Shown piece by piece: positions 33,667 to 38,523 of a DNA stretch of 38,523 nt. Origin of the DNA: an uncultured Riemerella sp. Lineage in GTDB: Bacteria > Bacteroidota > Bacteroidia > Flavobacteriales > Weeksellaceae. The notes beneath the pieces are model-generated. The model had not been told where the DNA came from, made no database searches, and saw nothing but the letters and a program-made list of their open reading frames with translations. Both the position numbers and the translations under genes were made by a program. Each line of letters starts with the position of its first letter. Position 1 is the stretch's first letter. The stretch covers positions 1-38,523 of the forward strand of contig CALHQK010000103.1 in assembly GCA_938037185.1 (NCBI GenBank), written 5' to 3'.

Positions 33667-34086
33667 TCACTGCTGTAAATCATCCAAAAGCTCCTTTGAA
33701 AACTCCCTGCAATGGAGGTGTTTATAATGCGGAAGCTCCAGCCTTTTGGAATAAAAAGTAATTCCATCATACGAGACGATATCTATATCTATAATCCTGT
33801 CCTGATAGCCGCCCAAAGCCGCCGAATCTTCCTCCCTGCCCATTCCCTTTTCTATTTCTTTGATGCTGTCCAGCAGCCTTACAGGAGATAGAGAAGTCTC
33901 ATAAACCAGCGCCATATTATGAAAAACACTGCTGCTGTCAAACTCTACGGGCAGGGTCTTTTGTATTTTGCTTTTTTTTATTATCTTGCCTCCTCGTTTT
34001 TCGAGCTGAACTATGGCTGTTAGTAAATTTTCTTCCGTATTTCCTATGTTGCTCCCCAGCAGCAGGATGGCTTCGTGTGTGTACAT
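33667..34086 (-). CDS. folK: 2-amino-4-hydroxy-6-hydroxymethyldihydropteridine pyrophosphokinase
   Basis: A 139-residue enzyme that transfers pyrophosphate from ATP to the pterin precursor in folate synthesis. Visible are LLLGSNIGNTEENL (residues 9-22), VFHNMALVYETSL, and the signature DRIIDIDIVSYDG with the metal-binding DxD, then LELPHYKHLHCREF at the end. Length is slightly short but complete. The start is 27 bases from the divergent sppA start, so its promoter must overlap the sppA coding region. Confidence 0.95.
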   Translation of the reverse strand: MYTHEAILLLGSNIGNTEENLLTAIVQLEKRGGKIIKKSKIQKTLPVEFDSSSVFHNMALVYETSLSPVRLLDSIKEIEKGMGREEDSAALGGYQDRIIDIDIVSYDGITFYSKRLELPHYKHLHCREFSKELLDDLQQ

Positions 34087-34113
34087 TATATCAAATTATT
34101 AAATCTTTTATCT

Positions 34114-35865
34114 ATGAAAAACTTTTTAAAAGCAGTATTGGCGAATATCGTCGCTTATTTCATTATCATTTTTATCTTTTTCGGGTTCTTTATTTTTATC
34201 ATTGTGGCAAGTGCTGCCAACACGGGCAAAGATACTAAAATCAAAGAAAACTCTGTGCTTACCATCAGTTTTAAGCATAAAATCATCGATTATGATACCG
34301 AGTCCGAAATCTCCATTTTCAGCCTTAAAAACAATGAAGAACTGAGATACCACGACATAGTCCAAGCCATAAAAGCCGCACAGAATGATGACAGAATAAA
34401 GGGCATCAGCATCGAGACTGATGATATAGAGGCGGGAAATACGCAGATAGACGACATCAGAAAAAGCATAGAAGACTTCAAGAAAAGCGGTAAATTCGTC
34501 TATGCCTACGGAAACATCGTTTCCCAAGGAGCTTACTATCTTGGTTCGGTGGCAGACCAATATTTCCTGAATCCGGCAGGAAACATTGAACTGAAAGGCA
34601 TCGCCTCTGAGGTGGTTTTCCTAAAAGATTTTGCGGAGAAATACGGGATAAACATCAATGTCATCCGCCATGGGAAATTCAAGGCTGCTGTAGAGCCTTT
34701 CCTAAGAAACGACCTCTCTGCTGAGAACAAAGAACAGATTTCTACCCTTATCAATGATGTGTGGAGCGATATTTCGGCGAAGATGATGCAGTCCAGAAAG
34801 CTCGGCGCAGAGGAGTTTAAAACCATTGTAGACAGCCTCTACTCTGTGATTCCGGAACTCAGCCTTAAACATAAACTGGTAGACCGCCTTGTCCAAAAAT
34901 CCGAATACGAAAACATCATCAAAGAAAAGCTGAATGTCCCAGCTTCAGAGGATTTCAACAAAGTGTCTATCGCGCAGTACATCCACGCACAGCACAATGT
35001 AGAGCCAAGCAACGACAAAATAGCCGTGCTCTATGCATCGGGGACTATCTACAACGGCAACAGCCTGAACGACATCCATTCCGAAAGATACATCAGCTAC
35101 ATTAAAGAGCTGACCGAGGATGACAACATCAAAGCCGTAGTCCTCCGCATCAACTCCCCTGGCGGAAGCGCCAACGCTTCGGATGAAATCCTCTTCGAGC
35201 TCCAGCAGCTCCGCCAGAAAAAACCGCTGATTATCTCCTTTGGCGACTATGCTGCCTCCGGCGGATACTACATCGCTATGGCAGGTGAGAAGATTTTTGC
35301 CCAAAACAACACCATCACAGGGTCTATCGGTGTATTCAGCGTTTTCCCTGACTTCAAACCTTTGGCAAATAAAAACGGCATCCACACGGAAATCGTAACC
35401 ACCAATGCCAATTCCAGCATGATATCTCCCATGGCGGGCGTATCGGCAGGGACTATAGACATTATGCAGAAGAGCGTAGAGCAGACCTACAAGCGCTTTG
35501 TCTATTTCGTTTCCGAGAACAGAAAGAAATCCGCAGAAGAAATCAATGCCATAGGCGAAGGGCGTGTATGGTCTGGCAAAAAGGCCAAAGAAATAGGCTT
35601 GGTAGATGAAATAGGCACCCTGGACGATGCCATAAAATACGCTGCCAGCAGAGCCAAACTCACCGACTACCAGACCGAAAGCTATCCTGCTAAAATAGAC
35701 AAACTGCACATGCTTTTCAGCAGTATAGAGGAAGAAAACATTGCGGCGCGGTACATCAAAAAAGAAATGGACAGCGACAGCTACCAGTTCTACCAACTGC
35801 TGACCAACCCAAAACTGAAAAACAGCGTACAAATGATGATGCCCTACAGCATTTCCATAAAATAA
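34114..35865 (+). CDS. sppA: Signal peptide peptidase SppA, 67K type
   Basis: A 583-residue inner-membrane serine protease that clears cleaved signal peptides. It has one N-terminal membrane helix (about 9-32) and two SppA domains. The catalytic dyad is split between them: Lys190 in GKFKAAVEPFLRND (domain 1) and Ser382 in GDYAASGGYYIAMA (domain 2), matching E. coli Lys209 and Ser409. Other markers are RINSPGGSA and NTITGSIGVFSV. I start at ATG 34114; the earlier TTG at 34075 would lie in the divergent folK gene. It is a single gene with a terminator. Its GC content is clearly higher than that of the gld block. Confidence 0.95.
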   Translation: MKNFLKAVLANIVAYFIIIFIFFGFFIFIIVASAANTGKDTKIKENSVLTISFKHKIIDYDTESEISIFSLKNNEELRYHDIVQAIKAAQNDDRIKGISIETDDIEAGNTQIDDIRKSIEDFKKSGKFVYAYGNIVSQGAYYLGSVADQYFLNPAGNIELKGIASEVVFLKDFAEKYGININVIRHGKFKAAVEPFLRNDLSAENKEQISTLINDVWSDISAKMMQSRKLGAEEFKTIVDSLYSVIPELSLKHKLVDRLVQKSEYENIIKEKLNVPASEDFNKVSIAQYIHAQHNVEPSNDKIAVLYASGTIYNGNSLNDIHSERYISYIKELTEDDNIKAVVLRINSPGGSANASDEILFELQQLRQKKPLIISFGDYAASGGYYIAMAGEKIFAQNNTITGSIGVFSVFPDFKPLANKNGIHTEIVTTNANSSMISPMAGVSAGTIDIMQKSVEQTYKRFVYFVSENRKKSAEEINAIGEGRVWSGKKAKEIGLVDEIGTLDDAIKYAASRAKLTDYQTESYPAKIDKLHMLFSSIEEENIAARYIKKEMDSDSYQFYQLLTNPKLKNSVQMMMPYSISIK

Positions 35866-35888
35866 CCCACAAAGAAAACCTTACACAA

Positions 35889-35919
35889 AACAGGAAACCG
35901 CTTGGTTTCCTGTTTTTTT
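35889..35919 (+). terminator. Terminator of sppA
   Basis: Perfect hairpin AACAGGAAACC / GGTTTCCTGTT with loop GCTT, followed by TTTTTTAT; 23 bases after the sppA stop codon. On the minus strand a shorter T run follows, so it might also stop a transcript of array B. Confidence 0.9.
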
Positions 35920-35936
35920 ATTCGTGTTTATGACAA

Positions 35937-36167
35937 AACCCTACCTCAGAGACAGCTCTAACCACCTCAGAGGCACCTCAACCCACCTAAAAAGGTACCT
36001 CAACCTACCTAAAAGGTACCTCTAACCACCTCAAAGGGAACTCAACCCACCTCAAAAGGTAGCCCTAACCACCTCAAAAGGCACCTCAACCCACCTAAAA
36101 GGCACCTCTAACCACCTCAAAAGGCAGTTCTAACCACCTCAGAGGTGGGTTGAGCCGGTTCTGAACC
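35937..36167 (-). repeat. Tandem repeat array B: about eleven 21-22-bp units
   Basis: Read on the minus strand, the array opens with a unit (36147-36167) that matches unit 3 of array A at 18 of 21 bases (GGTTCAGAACCGGCTCAACC). About ten units of 21 or 22 bp follow, of the form (A/G)CCTCTGAGGTGGTTAGA or CCTTTTAGGTGGGTTGAGG. The core ACCTC-N-GAGGT is palindromic in several units. Two unit types (ending GGTTAGA and GGGTTGAG) partly alternate. Length changes from 21 to 22 by one T in the T run rule out a conserved reading frame. Confidence 0.92.
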
Positions 36168-36176
36168 TATCGCAAA
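36163..36176 (-). repeat. Leader of repeat array B (TTTGCGATAGGTTC)
   Basis: Exact copy of the 14 bases that open array A, on the opposite strand. A weak relative, TTGCTTAGGTTTGAAG, occurs on the minus strand about 55 bases upstream (36223-36238). Confidence 0.75.
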
Positions 36177-36261
36177 TGTCCTTAAACAGAGGAAATATAG
36201 TTTTTTTATACTATTTTTCTTGCTTCAAACCTAAGCAATAAACCTCCTATCCTTTTAAGAG

Positions 36262-36395
36262 CAACCGAATAATGCTATTCAATACAACCGAACAGCACTA
36301 TTGGACACAACCGAACAGCACTATTAGACATGACCAAACGGCACTATTAGACACAACCGAACAGCACTGTTCGGTACAGCTGAACCGCACCACCC
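36262..36395 (+). repeat. Tandem repeat array C: five 23-bp units and a partial sixth
   Basis: Units start at 36262, 36285, 36308, 36331, 36354 and 36377; the form is CAACCGAACAGCACTATTAG plus three bases. Unit 5 contains a perfect palindrome CCGAACAG-CA-CTGTTCGG (36357-36374). Unit 1 has GAATA/TATTC in the same place, so both arms have changed; the middle units mix the two forms. It lies between the array B leader and the terminator of the FISUMP gene. The stretch between the arrays (36177-36261) is AT-rich with no gene. Confidence 0.9.
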
Positions 36396-36403
36396 AAAAA
36401 GCC

Positions 36404-36437
36404 AAAAGGCCTTAGCCCCTGCGGGCTAAAACCTTTT
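36404..36437 (-). terminator. Terminator of the FISUMP gene
   Basis: Hairpin AAAAGG...TAGCCC / GGGCTA...CCTTTT with loop CTGC and a small internal bulge; on the minus strand it ends CCTTTTGGCTTTTTGG. It lies about 30 bases after the stop codon. Confidence 0.65.
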
Positions 36438-36467
36438 CTAATTTAATTTATATTACTATGAACCTTT

Positions 36468-38523
36468 TTATTGTTTCATACAACGGATTGCTAAACTGGA
36501 GGATATAGTATGCGGAACACCATAATAACTCCATAAAACACCTGATGTTGCTGTCCCAGAATTTAGAAGCTTTCTAAAAAATTTAAGCCTACTTGTACTA
36601 GAACCATAGTTACTATTACTAAACATATCTCCTAAGTAATTAATATAACCATAACTTGTATTCTCAATATCATTACTACTATACTTATCATATCTCCATT
36701 TCTGTACAGCAGAATCCCATAAATAATCCGTAGTCGCCCCCACCATTACAAATTTCTCCGTAACCTTTCCTCCTGAAATATATTGATTTCTTGAATTATT
36801 ACTATTATATGACCATAGTTTTGGAGCATAACTATAATACCCATTTCCATTAGGATATAAATCAGTATTATCGGTATTGTTAAACCTATTAGATGGCAGA
36901 CGCACAAAGAATTCTTTAATTCTATCAAAAGATTTAATGTTTTTAATAATATAATTCAAATAATATCCATCCGGTACTTTAAAGCCTTTCGGACATACTG
37001 CATTATCATCATCTCCTATCGTTACAGGGAAACCAGTTGGAGCACTTGTTCCTGTAAACCACATTGGGGTGGTATCTACGCCATTGCTTTCAGTAGTTAT
37101 TACAGGGATTACAGTTCTGTTTTCCGTAGGCTGCGGCGGGTAGGTAGTAGTAGGTTGTGTGGTAAATCCATACTTAAACTGCCATGTAGTAGCAGAGGTA
37201 TAGGTAACCAGCTCATGCCCATCGGCAGGACGCCCCCACTGGAACAGAGAACCAAAGGCATTATGGTCATTATGCGCTTTTGCCTGCTGTCCTGGGTCAA
37301 ACACAGAAGAACCTACACGGGTATATTCCGCTCCTAAGTTGTTATTCAACCATATATTCCCACGATAACTACCACTCACAGGGTCTTTCACTGGCACATA
37401 GATAAACTGGTGGTCATAGACATCATTCCCGCCACTATCTTTAGTTTTTATCGCAAATCTTCTATCTGGGATACCCGGCATCAGCCTTACTACAAAACTT
37501 GCTCTCTGGGTACCGCCCTGTGTAGTAGCGTATCTAAAGGTTGCTATTTCTATCCCTTTATAGTCCTGTCCCATACCGCTGTTAAAGTCCAGCTTCTTCA
37601 GCAATAAATCCTGTCCTACAGCAGAGATTTTTGCTTTTATGTAGGTGCTGTTCACATTTATAGTCTGTGCCTCCCAAGAGAGTTTTATGTTTCGGCTGTT
37701 GCCGTCCTCTGTATAGTTAGCAGACACTGCTATTTCAGACCCAGGGAACGCGCTTACATTTATAGGATGATGCCCCACTGCAGGGTCTATGGTTACAGGG
37801 ATATAGACCTCTGTTCCTGTAGTGGTTATTTTCCCTTGTATGTCTATTGTTGGCTCATCTAAGTTACCATCTACATACTGGTCGGTAGTCTGTGCAGTAG
37901 CTGTAGTAGGTCCGTTGTACGGCCAGTAGTCTTCATCATACACAGATACAAAAGAACGTTCGCCATCCATCAAAGTTACATACTGCGGTACCAAAGGGTC
38001 TACTTCTATAACTACAGGAGTAATAGCCTCATCATATACCGTATTGTAGGTAAGTTTTGCTTTTAGGTTTCCTGCTTTTGGAGTTCCCGTTAATCTATAA
38101 GTAAGGGTAACCTCCCTGCCTGGGGCTATGGTTACACTAGAGTGCTGTCCGCCTACTACAGAGACACTCCCTCCCGGCTCGTTGGTTATGGTAACTGCGC
38201 TAGACAAGTTCATTGTAGGAGAGGTCACAGCACCGGTGTTTTTAATTTTAAAGGTTACGGTGTTGTCACTTGTAAGGGCTTCATCTGCCTTATACACTCC
38301 GCCAAAGCCCAGCTGGGTAATGGCATATACTGCACTCGGTGTAGATGGGGTGTCCCCTTGGTTGTCCTGCTTGGTTCCATCTATACACTGCCAGTGGGTA
38401 CCTGTCCAGATATCTACACACTTCTTGTCTGTGTTATAGATCTGCAGACCTTGTACAAACTGGGACTGGTCCATACCATTTCTCTCTGCTTGTGTAAGCT
38501 GCGGCAGGATGAACCCCTGCACT
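36468..38523 (-). CDS. FISUMP-type surface/secreted protein, 3' part (cut by window edge)
   Basis: At least 684 residues; the frame is open to the window edge, and the first codon in view (GTG) is internal. The visible N-terminal part, GFILPQLTQAERNGM...GLQIYNTDKKCVDIWTG, resembles the post-signal region of many Bacteroidota surface proteins. Next come about 320 residues of beta-rich, Thr/Val-rich sequence with Ig-like repeats. The C-terminal 300 residues have the FISUMP (Fibrobacter major paralogous) pattern: NIWLNNNLGAEY, AFGSLFQWGRPADGHE, AVCPKGFKVPDGYYL and a final SSSLAIRCMKQ. I see no type IX sorting domain at the end. Probably cell-surface; its role is unknown. Confidence 0.8.
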   Translation of the reverse strand, partial: VQGFILPQLTQAERNGMDQSQFVQGLQIYNTDKKCVDIWTGTHWQCIDGTKQDNQGDTPSTPSAVYAITQLGFGGVYKADEALTSDNTVTFKIKNTGAVTSPTMNLSSAVTITNEPGGSVSVVGGQHSSVTIAPGREVTLTYRLTGTPKAGNLKAKLTYNTVYDEAITPVVIEVDPLVPQYVTLMDGERSFVSVYDEDYWPYNGPTTATAQTTDQYVDGNLDEPTIDIQGKITTTGTEVYIPVTIDPAVGHHPINVSAFPGSEIAVSANYTEDGNSRNIKLSWEAQTINVNSTYIKAKISAVGQDLLLKKLDFNSGMGQDYKGIEIATFRYATTQGGTQRASFVVRLMPGIPDRRFAIKTKDSGGNDVYDHQFIYVPVKDPVSGSYRGNIWLNNNLGAEYTRVGSSVFDPGQQAKAHNDHNAFGSLFQWGRPADGHELVTYTSATTWQFKYGFTTQPTTTYPPQPTENRTVIPVITTESNGVDTTPMWFTGTSAPTGFPVTIGDDDNAVCPKGFKVPDGYYLNYIIKNIKSFDRIKEFFVRLPSNRFNNTDNTDLYPNGNGYYSYAPKLWSYNSNNSRNQYISGGKVTEKFVMVGATTDYLWDSAVQKWRYDKYSSNDIENTSYGYINYLGDMFSNSNYGSSTSRLKFFRKLLNSGTATSGVLWSYYGVPHTISSSLAIRCMKQ

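Noticed and set aside
34945..35832. 295-residue minus-strand frame inside sppA
   Set aside because: It is antisense to a conserved protease domain with both catalytic residues; the frame is open because of the GC-rich codon use of sppA.
1..38523. tRNA, rRNA, insertion sequence or phage genes
   Set aside because: I saw no cloverleaf or CCA end, no rRNA segment, no transposase or integrase motif, and no terminal inverted repeats with target duplications.

Overview
The window looks like a chromosomal segment from the phylum Bacteroidota, class Flavobacteriia, probably a Chryseobacterium-like member of the Weeksellaceae. The evidence is the gldK-gldL-gldM-gldN block of the type IX secretion/gliding motor, the DUF4270 lipoprotein, AT-rich spacers, few clear Shine-Dalgarno sites, and several -7 promoter boxes of the Bacteroidota form TAnnTTTG. 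The genus is an inference; no rRNA or other decisive marker is present.

Layout. The left end (1-6300) holds the start of a patatin-like phospholipase, a small membrane protein, lpdA, an L,D-transpeptidase-like protein, gapA, the divergent panC, and an FAD oxidoreductase. Positions 6348-15438 form one minus-strand block: a GlgA-N-terminal-like protein, a DUF4270 lipoprotein, glmS, then gldK-L-M-N. Positions 15569-22697 carry serA and the divergent idi, which starts a plus-strand run of two related small exported proteins, gcvT and a further exported protein. That run converges on gcvP. Positions 22903-25166 are a Crp/Fnr regulator, a glutaminyl cyclotransferase-like lipoprotein and a deoxynucleoside kinase. 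Positions 25683-29279 are a TolC/HlyD/ABC-2 permease export cassette with no ATPase gene in it. Positions 29790-30647 are a membrane-anchored barnase-type ribonuclease and its barstar inhibitor. The right end has recQ-fmt, folK, sppA and the 3' part of a large FISUMP-type surface protein.

The most unusual content lies between genes. Every intergenic gap over 300 bases (2713-3182, 25167-25682, 29280-29789, 35866-36467) contains short tandem repeats, five arrays in all. Unit lengths are 21, 21-22, 23, 41-43 and 42 bp. Most units carry a small palindrome, and between units or arrays both arms of the palindrome often change together. Two arrays 33 kb apart start with the same 14-base leader (TTTGCGATAGGTTC), have related units, and run toward the 3' end of the neighbouring gene (gapA or sppA). 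No array has a convincing start codon or a CRISPR layout. They look like a family of non-coding, palindrome-bearing intergenic arrays and are the best candidate here for something undescribed. A strong intrinsic-terminator hairpin also sits 29 bases before the start codon of the Crp/Fnr gene, between that gene and its array.
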